DNA of 64,000 nucleotides from contig NZ_KE383937.1 in the NCBI RefSeq assembly GCF_000422865.1, positions 73,284-137,283 of the forward strand. Direction: 5' to 3'. A program made the translations under genes and the position numbers. The notes under the pieces were generated by a model. It was not told the DNA's origin. It searched no databases and was given only the letters and a program-made list of their open reading frames with translations. Positions 17,330 to 26,530 of the stretch are shown here, piece after piece. Source of the DNA: Oceanospirillum maris DSM 6286 (GTDB lineage: Bacteria > Pseudomonadota > Gammaproteobacteria > Pseudomonadales > Halomonadaceae). How positions within the stretch are numbered: position 1 is the stretch's first letter; every line of letters begins with the position of its first letter.

Positions 17330-18886
17330 ATGAAACAAAATCTGCCTGTCACTCAGGTTGAGAGAAGCTTTCCAGATAATATCCCACTTGTATCGACGAC
17401 GGACTTAAAAGGAAAAATCACCTTCGTCAATGATGCCTTTGTTCAGATCTCAGGCTTTACTCGCGAAGAGTTGATGGGAATGGATCATAATATGGTTCGT
17501 CATCCTGATGTGCCGCCTCCCGTTTTTGCTGATATGTGGCGTACGCTGCAAAGCAATAAACCTTGGATGGGCGTGATTAAAAATCGTTGTAAAAATGGTG
17601 ACTATTATTGGGTGAATGCTTTTGTAACGCCTATTTTAGATAACGGTCAAGTGATTGGTTACCAGTCTGTGCGCTCTAAACCTAATCTTAATCTCGTTGA
17701 GCGCACAAAAGGGATATATGAACGTGTTAGCCGTGGAGGAAAACGGATACACCTGAATGATATTAACTTAAGCTCAAGTGTGCCCGTTTTGTTAGCGGCT
17801 TCGACTTTAATTCCTGTTGGCTTAAGCCAGTGGTTTAATTTTTCTAATATCGCCACTTTAGGTACCTCTGTTGGTGTTGCCTGTATTAGCTTATTGGCCC
17901 TGAATGGTTTGATGGCTCCGCTAAAAATGGCAACGGCTAGAGCCAAGAACTATATCGACAGTGAACTGTTAAAAGAGATGTACGCGAATAGCACGGATGA
18001 AGCTGGACAGATGTATCTCGCGGCAATTATGCGCGAAGCTAATGTTAGTGCGATGACGACCCGAATTAGTCATTCCGCAAAAGAGTTGTACGCCTTAGGT
18101 GATGAAACCACGCGTATTGCCGATCATGCTGCGGAAGCGATTAATCGTCAGGCCGCAGAAGTAGAGCAGATTGCTACTGTGATTAGTCAATTGTCTGGGG
18201 CTATTGATGAAGTAGCTACAAATGCTAATTCCGCTTCTGACGCGACCCATCAAGCGAATGAGCTTGCTCATCAAGGCCGTAGCGTGGTCAACGATACGGC
18301 TCAGTCAATTAATGATCTAGCTGCGGCAATCGAGCAGGCAGTTGTTCAAGTAGAAAGCCTGCATCAGGCAACGGATGATATTGCCAGCGCAATCTCAGTG
18401 ATTACCGAAATTGCAGATCAGACCAATCTGCTGGCGCTTAATGCGGCCATTGAAGCAGCTCGTGCAGGGGATCAAGGTAGAGGTTTTGCCGTGGTTGCCG
18501 ATGAAGTGCGTGCCCTTGCGCAGCGTACTCAGAGTTCTACCGGTGAGATTTACGGTACCCTTGAGCGGCTAAAGAAAGAAACGGAAGAAGTAGTACGCGT
18601 GATGAAATCGAGTCAAGTCAGTGCTAGTGGCTGTGTGGATCAAGCGCAAGTAGCCGGTGAAACGCTTGATGCGATCAGCCAAACGATGCAAACCATTACT
18701 GATATGAGTCAGATGATTGCAGCGGCTGCAACACAGCAAAGTGCTGCATCTGAAGAGATTCGGCATAACCTAGATTCAGTTAACGAGGCCGCGGCAGAAG
18801 CTACAGAGTCTTCGATACTTACCAAAGAAGCCTCAAATAATCTTATCGATAATGTACGACAGATTATGCAAAGTATTGCGCGTTAG
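17330..18886 (+). CDS. Aer-like PAS methyl-accepting chemotaxis protein
   Basis: 518-residue chemoreceptor. The N-terminal PAS domain (about residues 15-125) contains [26 protein letters not shown] and a [20 protein letters not shown] segment typical of Aer-type redox sensors. A hydrophobic membrane anchor (about 150-200) follows, then a cytoplasmic signalling domain with the conserved hairpin [35 protein letters not shown]-type motif. ATG 17330 with AGGA nine bases upstream is preferred over an open frame from 17270. It probably senses internal redox state through a bound flavin; the ligand cannot be confirmed. Confidence 0.88.
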   Translation: MKQNLPVTQVERSFPDNIPLVSTTDLKGKITFVNDAFVQISGFTREELMGMDHNMVRHPDVPPPVFADMWRTLQSNKPWMGVIKNRCKNGDYYWVNAFVTPILDNGQVIGYQSVRSKPNLNLVERTKGIYERVSRGGKRIHLNDINLSSSVPVLLAASTLIPVGLSQWFNFSNIATLGTSVGVACISLLALNGLMAPLKMATARAKNYIDSELLKEMYANSTDEAGQMYLAAIMREANVSAMTTRISHSAKELYALGDETTRIADHAAEAINRQAAEVEQIATVISQLSGAIDEVATNANSASDATHQANELAHQGRSVVNDTAQSINDLAAAIEQAVVQVESLHQATDDIASAISVITEIADQTNLLALNAAIEAARAGDQGRGFAVVADEVRALAQRTQSSTGEIYGTLERLKKETEEVVRVMKSSQVSASGCVDQAQVAGETLDAISQTMQTITDMSQMIAAAATQQSAASEEIRHNLDSVNEAAAEATESSILTKEASNNLIDNVRQIMQSIAR

Positions 18887-18927
18887 CTTGAAGGTATTGC
18901 GTGTTAGCTTGCCTTAAGCTTTTAAAT

Positions 18928-18953
18928 GGAGGCTTATTAGCCTCTATTTATTT
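18928..18953 (+). terminator. Probable terminator after the Aer-like gene
   Basis: GAGGCT (18929-18934) and AGCCTC (18939-18944) form a short stem with a TATT loop, followed by TATTTATTT. The stem is only six pairs. Just upstream, a near-copy of about 20 bases (TATTGCGYGTTAGCTTG) duplicates the gene's last codons. Confidence 0.5.
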
Positions 18954-19086
18954 ACGCATGGATATGCGTTTCTAAACAGATGTCGTTTTTTGTTGAGTAT
19001 TTGAAGTGCTTAATCATAAAGACATGAAGCTGTCATATACTAACCCTTTGCCAATGAGTTAAATATTGTAGGTTTTAAGGGTGATT

Positions 19087-19809
19087 ATGCAAATGCAAGA
19101 ACGGCGGGCGCTTTATCTAAAAATCAGAGATTATCTTGCGGCGGACATAGCCGCGGGTAAGTGGTCAGAAAATGATAAGTTACCCTCTGAACGTCAACTG
19201 ACAGAACAGTTTTCCACTACCCGTGTTACAGCTCGTCAGGCTCTGGCTCAACTAGAGGCTGAAGGGCTTATTTTTCGTGCTAATCGTCGCGGTTGGTTTG
19301 TTACTCCTCCACGTATTAACTATGACCCAAGTCGAGATGTTGGATTTGTCCGTTATGTTCAGGAGCAAGGCTTCAGTGCTCGGACTCAGACTCTGGATAA
19401 GCAGTTGGTCGAATTACCGGATAAAATCGCCGATGAGGTTGGTCTAGAGCGTGGTACGCCTGTGTATGAAATTCTGCGTCGACGTTATATTAATGACCGC
19501 CCTTGCCTCATAGAAAAAATCTATCTGAACCCGAAAAACTGCCCCGGTGTGTTGCAGTATTCATTAGATGGCTCTCTTTGGAACTTGCTACGAACAGAGT
19601 ATGAGCTAGAGCCCGTAGAGCGCCACTTAGAGATCTACCCGCAAACTCTAGAGCACCGTATTGCTGATGCATTGGACGCAAATACTGGCACTACTGGTCT
19701 CTATATTCGACGTATTTGCCGAGATCAACATGGAGAGTTTCTTGAGTTGGATGAAGAGTTCTGGTTGCACAACGCCTTAAAAGTGGTGGTCAGCGTTAGT
19801 CCATTCTGA
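19087..19809 (+). CDS. GntR/UTRA-family regulator, probably of 2-aminoethylphosphonate use
   Basis: 240-residue transcription factor. The N-terminal GntR winged helix (KIRDYLAADIAAGKW..LPSERQLTEQFSTTRVTARQAL) is followed by a UTRA ligand domain (RRRYINDRPCLIEKIYLNP, late LYIRRICRDQHGEFLE). It lies immediately upstream of the AEP transporter and phnWX genes, so it plausibly responds to AEP or a breakdown product. GTG 19081 is also in frame, but AAGG sits just before it, so ATG 19087 is the better start. Palindromes ATCTGG-N6-CCAGAT in front of the target genes are likely operators. PhnR-like is a reasonable name but not proven. Confidence 0.82.
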   Translation: MQMQERRALYLKIRDYLAADIAAGKWSENDKLPSERQLTEQFSTTRVTARQALAQLEAEGLIFRANRRGWFVTPPRINYDPSRDVGFVRYVQEQGFSARTQTLDKQLVELPDKIADEVGLERGTPVYEILRRRYINDRPCLIEKIYLNPKNCPGVLQYSLDGSLWNLLRTEYELEPVERHLEIYPQTLEHRIADALDANTGTTGLYIRRICRDQHGEFLELDEEFWLHNALKVVVSVSPF

Positions 19810-19831
19810 ATTTAAATATTCATTTTTTCTG

Positions 19832-19860
19832 CTGTCTTATTTCTGTCAACGTACTGTCAT
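19832..19860 (+). promoter_or_regulatory. Tandem Pho-box-like repeats upstream of phnS
   Basis: Three CTGTCNN heptamers start at 19832, 19843 and 19854, an exact 11-base period as in PhoB boxes (7-bp repeats with 4-bp gaps): CTGTCTT, CTGTCAA, CTGTCAT. They lie about 280 bases before the phnS start and would place AEP uptake under phosphate-starvation control. Confidence 0.65.
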
Positions 19861-19874
19861 TATTGTCTTTTATT

Positions 19875-19892
19875 ATCTGGTGTATACCAGAT
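19875..19892. promoter_or_regulatory. Palindromic operator ATCTGGTGTATACCAGAT
   Basis: An 18-bp palindrome with perfect 7-bp arms. Related copies lie at 20078-20095 (13/18 identical) and 24403-24420 (16/18), each in front of AEP genes. The symmetry and 18-bp size suit a GntR/UTRA dimer, probably the regulator encoded just upstream. Confidence 0.65.
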
Positions 19893-20077
19893 TTAAGCAG
19901 CTTGCATTGGCAGCTGTAAAACAGATAGTAGGCGAGGTATAAAGATTTGGCTTGTTGCACTAAACGCAGCGGTTAGCAGGGACGTATTGGTTGATATCTA
20001 TAGCGTGAATGGTTTTTTAAACCACTTTTATAAACTTTAATCTTTCGTTAATTGAATTGAAATATAGGCTTGCTAGA

Positions 20078-20095
20078 TTCTGGTGTAGATCAAAA
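20078..20095. promoter_or_regulatory. Degenerate second operator copy before phnS
   Basis: TTCTGGTGTAGATCAAAA matches the 19875 palindrome at 13 of 18 positions. Its left half is intact and its right half is poor. It lies 43 bases before the phnS ATG, close to where a promoter would be. Confidence 0.45.
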
Positions 20096-20138
20096 TAAAT
20101 TTAAATAACCGAGCTCTCAAGTCAAAAGGATAACCACA

Positions 20139-21170
20139 ATGAATCTGACCAAATCATTCAAAACCGCTACCGCAGGCCTCGTGGGTGTAATGGCGTTAAT
20201 GTCCGCTAATGTACAAGCTGCGACAGAGCTTAAAGTGTATACCGCCTTAGAAAGTGAGCAACTACGCCCCTATGCCAAAGCATTTAATCAGCAGTACCCG
20301 GATATCAAAATCAAATGGGTACGCGACTCCACCGGCATTGTCACCGCCAAGCTGCTGGCTGAGAAAAACAACCCGCAGGCGGATGTGATCTGGGGGCTGG
20401 CTGCTACCAGTCTGCTGGTTCTGAAAGATCAGGATATGCTGCAACCCTATGCACCTAAAGGTCTGGAAAAACTATCACCTAAGTTCCGTGATAAAGCGGC
20501 AACACCTTCCTGGGTGGGTATGGATGCTTGGATGGCTTCTCTGTGTTTTAACACCATTGAAGCGAAAAAACTGGGGTTGCCAAAGCCTACCAGTTGGGAG
20601 GATCTGACTAAGCCTGTCTACAGAGGCCATGTTGTTATGCCTAATCCAGCATCATCCGGCACCGGCTTTTTGGATGTGTCCTCTTGGTTACAGCTGTTTG
20701 GTGAAGACAAGGGTTGGGACTATATGGACCGCCTGCACAACAATATTGCTCGTTACACCCATTCTGGTTCCAAGCCATGCAAACTGGCCGCAGCGGGAGA
20801 AGCTCCGATTGGTATCTCCTTCGCATACAGAGGTGCGAGTCTGAAGGAGAAAGGTGCTCCACTGGATGTGATCTACCCACAGGAAGGACTGGGCTGGGAT
20901 ATGGGAGCCGCCAGTATTGTTAAAGGTACTAATAATCTGGATGCCGCTCAGAAGCTGATGGATTTTGCGGTAAGTAAAGAAGCAAACAAACTGTACAGCA
21001 AAAGCTTTGCCGTTGTGGCTTACCCAGGAGTTGCGCAACCGATTCCACATTTCCCGGTTGATGCTGAGCGTCTGATGATGAACAACGATTTTGAGTGGTC
21101 CGCCAGTAATCGCAAACAGATTCTGAGCACCTGGCAGAGCCGTTACGACAGCAAGAGCGAACCTAAGTAA
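20139..21170 (+). CDS. phnS: 2-aminoethylphosphonate ABC transporter substrate-binding protein
   Basis: 343-residue periplasmic binding protein with a Sec signal peptide (to about residue 27, NVQAA). Mature sequence LKVYTALESEQLRPYAKAFNQQYPDIKIKWVRDSTG is typical of iron/AEP-type extracellular solute-binding proteins. It is followed by ATPase and fused-permease genes and phnWX, so AEP is the expected ligand. A CAGAGACG/CGTCTCTG hairpin 46 bases after its stop could raise its level relative to the downstream transporter genes. Assignment to the PhnS-type family is by context and overall resemblance. Confidence 0.85.
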   Translation: MNLTKSFKTATAGLVGVMALMSANVQAATELKVYTALESEQLRPYAKAFNQQYPDIKIKWVRDSTGIVTAKLLAEKNNPQADVIWGLAATSLLVLKDQDMLQPYAPKGLEKLSPKFRDKAATPSWVGMDAWMASLCFNTIEAKKLGLPKPTSWEDLTKPVYRGHVVMPNPASSGTGFLDVSSWLQLFGEDKGWDYMDRLHNNIARYTHSGSKPCKLAAAGEAPIGISFAYRGASLKEKGAPLDVIYPQEGLGWDMGAASIVKGTNNLDAAQKLMDFAVSKEANKLYSKSFAVVAYPGVAQPIPHFPVDAERLMMNNDFEWSASNRKQILSTWQSRYDSKSEPK

Positions 21171-21216
21171 TTCAGAGGCTCTGATCTATTTTTTGAATGG
21201 GAATATGGTCGGTTGG

Positions 21217-21240
21217 CAGAGACGGTGATGATCGTCTCTG
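21217..21240 (+). other. Hairpin after phnS (differential-expression or attenuation element)
   Basis: CAGAGACG (21217-21224) pairs perfectly with CGTCTCTG (21233-21240) over an 8-base loop. There is no T run, so it is more likely an mRNA-stabilising stem, common after binding-protein genes, than a full terminator. Confidence 0.5.
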
Positions 21241-21255
21241 TCATATCACTGACAT
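21238..21255 (+). promoter_or_regulatory. Pho-box-like site upstream of the AEP ATPase gene
   Basis: CTGTCATATCACTGACAT agrees with the PhoB consensus of two 7-bp CTGTNAT repeats 11 bases apart at about 16 of 18 positions. It lies 120 bases before the ATPase start and may give this gene its own phosphate-starvation promoter. Confidence 0.55.
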
Positions 21256-21375
21256 GCTTTCCCCTGAGACTGAGATTGATGTCACATCTTCTTCATTAAA
21301 CTGACTTTAACTTGATTTAACAGAGCAGCTAAATGCACGTCAGGCTGCCCTGATAACGGCTACCCGGAGACGCTT

Positions 21376-22578
21376 ATGATGGCGCAACCCCAACAACCGA
21401 TCACTTCAGCTTTTACCCCGTTGGTTAAGCGAAATAACGCCCCTTATCTGCAGGTAAATAAAGTTTGGAAACACTATGGTAATTTCGCCGCTCTAAAAGA
21501 TGTTTCTCTGGAGATTAAGGATGGGGAATTTGTCTGTTTTTTGGGGCCATCTGGTTGTGGTAAAACAACCTTGTTAAGGGCGATTGCAGGCCTTGATCCG
21601 CAGAGCCGAGGTGAGATTGTGCAGGGCGGTCAAACGATCTCCTTACTGCCTCCAGAGCAGCGGGATTTTGGTATTGTATTTCAATCCTATGCCTTGTTTC
21701 CTAACCTTACAGTAGCGAAAAATATCGCCTATGGCTTAAGAAGCTTAAAGTTAAGTCGAAATCAAATTGAAGCTAAAGTCACTGAACTGCTTAACACTAT
21801 TGGTTTATCTGATATGGCGTATAAATATCCAGCGCAACTATCAGGGGGCCAGCAGCAACGTATAGCCTTGGCTCGCGCATTAGCGACAGAACCTAGTCTG
21901 TTATTGCTTGATGAACCTCTTTCGGCCCTTGATGCTCGGGTGCGTCTGCATCTGCGTCAGGAGATTCGTAAACTGCAACGAAAGTTAGGCATTACTACAA
22001 TTATGGTGACTCATGATCAGGAAGAGGCTCTGGCGATGGCTGACCGTATTGTGGTGATGAACCATGGGATTGTTGAGCAAGTAGGTACGCCAGAAGAAGT
22101 CTATCGCCGCCCTATTAACGCCTTTGTTGCCAACTTTGTCGGCACGATGAATTTATTACCAGTAAAGGTTTCGGGCAATAAGCAGGTGCGTCTACAGGAG
22201 CGGTTAATTAACTGTCGACGTTATAAAAAGCAGCAGACGGCTGCTGCTTGGTTAGCATTTCGTCCTGAAGTTGCAGCTATTAAACCGGCAGGTTTGCATG
22301 GGGACGATAAGCATTATGAATACTTCAATGGCACTGTGCTGCACACCGAATTTATGGGTAATTTCCTGCGTATTGAAGTGAACCTGTCTGATTTTCAGCA
22401 GAGTGTTCAGGTTGACGTCAGCAGTCAGCATACGGATCTGACTTTGTGTATGGCAGGGCATCAGGTATCGCTGGCAGTGCCTGTTAATGAACTTCAGGTC
22501 TTTGATCGTTATGACAACTCGGCGGCGACCGGAGATGCGGGCCATTCGGCCGTGGCAACAGATGAGGTTGCGGCATGA
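21376..22578 (+). CDS. phnT: 2-aminoethylphosphonate ABC transporter ATP-binding protein
   Basis: 400-residue ABC ATPase: Walker A GPSGCGKTTLLRAI, Q-loop QSYALFPNLTV, signature LSGGQQQRIALARALA, Walker B LLLLDEPLSALD and H-loop VTHDQEEAL. A C-terminal TOBE-like regulatory domain (about 280-370) follows, as in ferric/AEP-type importers. GGAGA precedes ATG 21376. Its last four bases (ATGA) overlap the permease gene, so they are coupled. It powers uptake of AEP with the adjacent binding protein and fused permease. Confidence 0.88.
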   Translation: MMAQPQQPITSAFTPLVKRNNAPYLQVNKVWKHYGNFAALKDVSLEIKDGEFVCFLGPSGCGKTTLLRAIAGLDPQSRGEIVQGGQTISLLPPEQRDFGIVFQSYALFPNLTVAKNIAYGLRSLKLSRNQIEAKVTELLNTIGLSDMAYKYPAQLSGGQQQRIALARALATEPSLLLLDEPLSALDARVRLHLRQEIRKLQRKLGITTIMVTHDQEEALAMADRIVVMNHGIVEQVGTPEEVYRRPINAFVANFVGTMNLLPVKVSGNKQVRLQERLINCRRYKKQQTAAAWLAFRPEVAAIKPAGLHGDDKHYEYFNGTVLHTEFMGNFLRIEVNLSDFQQSVQVDVSSQHTDLTLCMAGHQVSLAVPVNELQVFDRYDNSAATGDAGHSAVATDEVAA

Positions 22579-24317
22579 GTGGTATGGCATCTGACCATCT
22601 GTCTGGCGGTTTCCAGAATAAGGAACTTGAGGAACAGGGTGCGATTAAAGCTGATAAGGTGCGTCTGAGCCGTCAGGATTATATTCAACGTGCAGCGGTA
22701 TTGCTGGCGGTACTCTTTCTTTTCGTGGCTTTGATCCTGCCTTTGGGCACCATGCCGATTAAAAGCCTGCAGAATGCCGAAGGTGATTTTATCGGGCTGG
22801 CGAACTTTGCCAGCTATATCAGTAACCCCGCGCTGTTCCAGTCGGTGCTTAACTCCCTACAGATCGCGTTGATCTCCACCGGTGTGGTGCTGACGCTGGC
22901 CTTTCTGTTTGCCTACGGATTAACCCGAACGTGTATGCCGGGTAAGAAAACTCTTCGTGCCCTGACTCTTTTGCCTCTGTTTGCTCCTTCACTGTTACCG
23001 GCCATTAGCCTGATCTATCTGCTGGGAAATCAGGGCATCTTTAAAGAGGTACTGATGGGGGCATCTGTTTACGGCCCTATCGGTATCGTGATCGGCATGT
23101 GTTTCTGGGTGTTTCCCCATGTGTTGATGATTATGGTGACAGCACTTTCCAATTCAGATGCTCGTCTGTATGAGGCCGCTCAGGTGATGAAGGCCTCACC
23201 ATTGCGTACCTTTTTTACCGTGACGCTGCCGTCTGCTAAGTACGGCCTTATCAGTGCAGGTTTTGTCGCCTTTACTCTGGTGATTACCGATTTTGGCGTT
23301 CCGAAAGTGATCGGTGGTGACTTTAAGGTACTGGCGACAGATATTTACAAACAGGTGGTGGGCCAGCAGAATTTCCAGATGGGGGCTGTGGTATCGGTAA
23401 TTCTGTTGCTGCCAGCGGTATTCTCTTTTGCTGCAGATCGTCTGGTACAGAAAAAGCAGGTGGCCATGCTGTCAGCCCGTGCGGTGCCTTATATACCAAA
23501 ACCGAACCCAGTTAAGGACAATCTTTTCCTGGCGATCTGTCTGCTGGTTGTATCGGCTATTCTGCTGGTGATCGGCACAGCAGCTTACGCCTCTTTTGTC
23601 AGCTTCTGGCCCTACAATATGGAACTGAGTCTGCAGCACTATGACTTTGAATCGGTGGGTTCCAGCTGGGATTACTACTTTAACTCTATCGAGATGGCGG
23701 TATGGGTTGCGCTGATTGGTACGGGTATTGTCTTCTTCAATGCTTATCTAGTGGAAAAAGGTCGTGCTTTTGAACCGGTGCGTAACCTGCTACATCTGAT
23801 GGCGATGATTCCTATGGCGGTACCGGGTATGGTACTGGGTCTGGCGTATATCTTCTTTTTTAACCAGCCGGATAACCCGCTTAACTTTATCTACGCGACC
23901 ATGGCGATTCTGGTACTGAACAGTGTGGTGCATTTTTATACCGTCTGTCATCTGACCTCGGTAACGGCGCTGAAGCAGATCGATGGTGAGTTTGAGTCGG
24001 TGTCTGCCTCCCTAAAAATTCCGTTTTATGTCACTTTCTGGCGAATCACCCTGCCGGTTTCTTTGCCTGCGGTGCTGGAAATCTCGGTCTACCTGTTTGT
24101 TAACGCCATGACCACCGTATCGGCGGTGATCTTTATCTACTCCAGCGACACCATGTTGGCCTCAATTTCGGTACTGAATATGGACGAAGCGGGTAATACC
24201 GCCTCTGCAGCAGGTATGGGCGTGCTGATTCTGCTGACCTGTCTGACGGTGAAGGGGTTGCACTGGTTGCTGTCTCAGCAGATTTTGGGGCTGACTCAGG
24301 GCTGGCGTAACCGATAA
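22575..24317 (+). CDS. phnU: 2-aminoethylphosphonate ABC transporter, fused two-domain permease
   Basis: 580-residue inner-membrane permease made of two consecutive BPD_transp_1 units (about 45-290 and 325-575), each with about six helices and an EAA-type loop (EAAQVMKASPLRTFFTVTLPSAK; later SASLKIPFYVTFWRITLPVS). This resembles the fused AEP permease type rather than separate PhnU and PhnV subunits. It overlaps the ATPase gene by four bases. G+C and CTG use rise here compared with the genes further upstream. The symbol is approximate because nomenclature for the fused form varies. Confidence 0.85.
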   Translation: MSGMASDHLSGGFQNKELEEQGAIKADKVRLSRQDYIQRAAVLLAVLFLFVALILPLGTMPIKSLQNAEGDFIGLANFASYISNPALFQSVLNSLQIALISTGVVLTLAFLFAYGLTRTCMPGKKTLRALTLLPLFAPSLLPAISLIYLLGNQGIFKEVLMGASVYGPIGIVIGMCFWVFPHVLMIMVTALSNSDARLYEAAQVMKASPLRTFFTVTLPSAKYGLISAGFVAFTLVITDFGVPKVIGGDFKVLATDIYKQVVGQQNFQMGAVVSVILLLPAVFSFAADRLVQKKQVAMLSARAVPYIPKPNPVKDNLFLAICLLVVSAILLVIGTAAYASFVSFWPYNMELSLQHYDFESVGSSWDYYFNSIEMAVWVALIGTGIVFFNAYLVEKGRAFEPVRNLLHLMAMIPMAVPGMVLGLAYIFFFNQPDNPLNFIYATMAILVLNSVVHFYTVCHLTSVTALKQIDGEFESVSASLKIPFYVTFWRITLPVSLPAVLEISVYLFVNAMTTVSAVIFIYSSDTMLASISVLNMDEAGNTASAAGMGVLILLTCLTVKGLHWLLSQQILGLTQGWRNR

Positions 24318-24402
24318 ACCTGTTTTCAGCGGGTGGTCTGAGCTTTTACCGCGATGAACATATAACGTGATGAGCGAAGACCGCCCTATTTTTTAGTTTT
24401 AA

Positions 24403-24420
24403 ATCTGGTCTATGCCAGAT
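24403..24420. promoter_or_regulatory. Palindromic operator ATCTGGTCTATGCCAGAT before phnW
   Basis: It differs from the 19875 palindrome at only two central positions. The arms extend to AATCTGG/CCAGATT (24402-24421). It lies 25 bases before the phnW ATG, so a bound repressor would block phnW translation-start-proximal transcription. Confidence 0.68.
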
Positions 24421-24444
24421 TGATTTAAAGTGAGCGAGTTCTGT

Positions 24445-25624
24445 ATGTCTGAATTTGAAAACCTGTCACCGCAAGCAGCGGGTAAACCTCCTTATCTACT
24501 GACCCCAGGGCCGATCACCACCACGGATACCGTAAAAGCGGCCATGCTGCGAGACTGGGGATCCTGGGATGGTGATTTCCGCCAGATGACCCGCCAACTG
24601 TGTGATCAGCTACTGGATGTGGCCAATGCCAAAGACAGCCATGTCTGCGTGCCTATGCAGGGTAGTGGCACGTTTGCTGTTGAGGCAACACTGGGCACTC
24701 TGGTGCCGAAAACCGGCAAGGTTTTGGTACTGATGAACGGCGCCTACGGTAAACGTCTGGCCCAGACACTGGATTATCTGGGCCGTGATTACGTCACGCT
24801 GGACAAGGGCGATTACTTGCCACCGATGCCGGATGAAGTGGAAAACATTCTGAAAGCGGATGGGGAAATTACCCATGTGGCGGTGATTCATTGCGAAACC
24901 AGCTCAGGCATTCTTAACCCAATTCCTGAAATTGCTGAGGTGGTCGCCCGTCTGGGGCGTCGTCTGATTATCGATTCCATGAGCGCTTTCGGTGCGATTC
25001 CGGTGGATGCGAAAAAAACTGCCGTTTGATGCTCTGATCTCTTCTGCCAATAAGTGCTTTGAAGGTGTACCGGGTTTTGGTTTCAGTCTGGTTCGACGTT
25101 CTGCGCTGGAGCAGAGCAAAGGCAATGCGCACTCCCTGAGTCTGGATCTTTATGAGCAGTCGGTCTATTTGGAAAAAACCGGTCAGTGGCGTTTTACCCC
25201 GCCAACCCATGTGGTTGCTGCTTTCCTGCAAGCGATGAAAGAACATACCGAAGAAGGCGGTGTTGCCGGTCGACTGGCCCGGTACAGCCGTAACCAGCAG
25301 CGACTGGTCGCGGGTATGAAAGCGCTGGGTTTCCGTACTTTGCTGAATGAAAAATGGTTGTCACCAATCATTGTAACCTTCCTGTCGCCGCAGCATGACA
25401 ATTTTGATTTCAACACCTTCTACGATCGCATCAAGGCAAAGGGCTTTGTGATCTATCCCGGCAAACTGACCGTGGTGGACAGCTTCCGCCTAGGTTGTAT
25501 CGGTCAGTTGTATGACGAGCAGATCGATCAGGTACTGGCCGCTATTAAAGTGGTGCTGGCGGAGATGCAGATCGATAACGGCTACGCCGAACTGCCGGAA
25601 GAGAATGCGGTGACGGCAGTCTGA
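24445..25624 (+). pseudogene. phnW: PhnW, 2-aminoethylphosphonate--pyruvate transaminase, split by an apparent +1 frameshift
   Basis: PLP enzyme converting AEP and pyruvate to phosphonoacetaldehyde and alanine. The first part runs 24445-25029 ([58 protein letters not shown]) and stops early. The rest continues in the next frame to 25624, including [20 protein letters not shown] with the PLP lysine. The break lies in a run of seven A at 25012-25018. Six A would give an uninterrupted enzyme of normal length, and both halves are well conserved. This may be a recent mutation or a homopolymer sequencing error. GTG 24430 is an alternative start. Confidence 0.88.
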
Positions 25625-25702
25625 TAAATCGCCTTATTAAGCCTTATTAAAGAGACGTGACACAGCCAGAATTTTTACTTATTTAGCTTAAGGATTTTTA
25701 TT

Positions 25703-26530
25703 ATGTATCAGTTTACCCGTCGTTATATGGGCCCCCTGCAGGCAGTGATTATGGATTGGGCCGGTACTACTGTGGATTTTGGTTCTATGGCACCGATTCA
25801 CGCTTTCCGTCGCCTGTTTGAACAGAATAAAACCCCGATCACTATCGCCGAAGCTCGTGCCCCTATGGGAGCAGAAAAACGTGAACATATCCGTCAGCTG
25901 TGTGCGATGCCTCGGGTGCGAGATGCCTGGACAGCTGCCCACGGTTCTGAGCCGATAACTGCGGATATTGACCGTATGTATGAAGAATTTGTGCCGCTGC
26001 AGATCGACGCGATCGCCCAGTGTGGTCAGCTGATTCCGGGTCTTAAGGATACGCTGGCCTGGTGTCGTGAGCAGGAGATCGCTATCGGTGCCAACACCGG
26101 TTATGCCGACCGTATGATCGAAGGTTTGCTGGCCTCCGCTGCCGAGCAGGGTTATAGCCCGGACAGTAACGTCTGTGCCACTGATGTGCCCAAAGGCCGC
26201 CCTTATCCGCATATGGCGCTGAAAAACGCCATCGAACTGGGCGTGAGCGATGTTGCTGCCTGTGCCAAAATTGACGACACCCTGACCGGTATCGATGAAG
26301 GCCTGTCTGCCGGTATGTGGACGATTGGTGTTGCGGTTAGTGGTAATGAAGTGGGGCTGTCCCTTGAGGAATGGCAGGCACTGCCAGAAGAGGAGCAGCA
26401 GATACGTCGCCGTGCAGCGTATCAGCGCTTTTATCAGGCCGGTGCACATTATGTGGTGGACTCTATCGCCGATGTCGTGCCTTGTCTGATGGAGATCCAG
26501 GAACGTCTGGCCGCCGGTGACGCGCCTTGA
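25703..26530 (+). CDS. phnX: Phosphonoacetaldehyde hydrolase
   Basis: 275-residue HAD-superfamily phosphonatase that splits phosphonoacetaldehyde into acetaldehyde and phosphate, completing AEP breakdown after PhnW. The nucleophile Asp18 is in AVIMDWAGTTVDFG. The Schiff-base Lys59 is in the cap-domain motif APMGAEKREHIRQL. KGRPYPHMALKNAIELG and KIDDTLTGIDEGLSAGMW complete the core motifs. AAGGA precedes ATG 25703. The stop overlaps the next gene's TTG start by four bases (TTGA). Confidence 0.95.
   Translation: MYQFTRRYMGPLQAVIMDWAGTTVDFGSMAPIHAFRRLFEQNKTPITIAEARAPMGAEKREHIRQLCAMPRVRDAWTAAHGSEPITADIDRMYEEFVPLQIDAIAQCGQLIPGLKDTLAWCREQEIAIGANTGYADRMIEGLLASAAEQGYSPDSNVCATDVPKGRPYPHMALKNAIELGVSDVAACAKIDDTLTGIDEGLSAGMWTIGVAVSGNEVGLSLEEWQALPEEEQQIRRRAAYQRFYQAGAHYVVDSIADVVPCLMEIQERLAAGDAP

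Noticed and set aside
25012-25020. The phnW A7 run as a programmed frameshift site
   Set aside because: A standard -1 slippery heptamer would send ribosomes into the wrong frame. Joining the halves needs +1 (or -2), and no stimulatory structure or known PhnW frameshifting supports it. Mutation or sequencing error is simpler.
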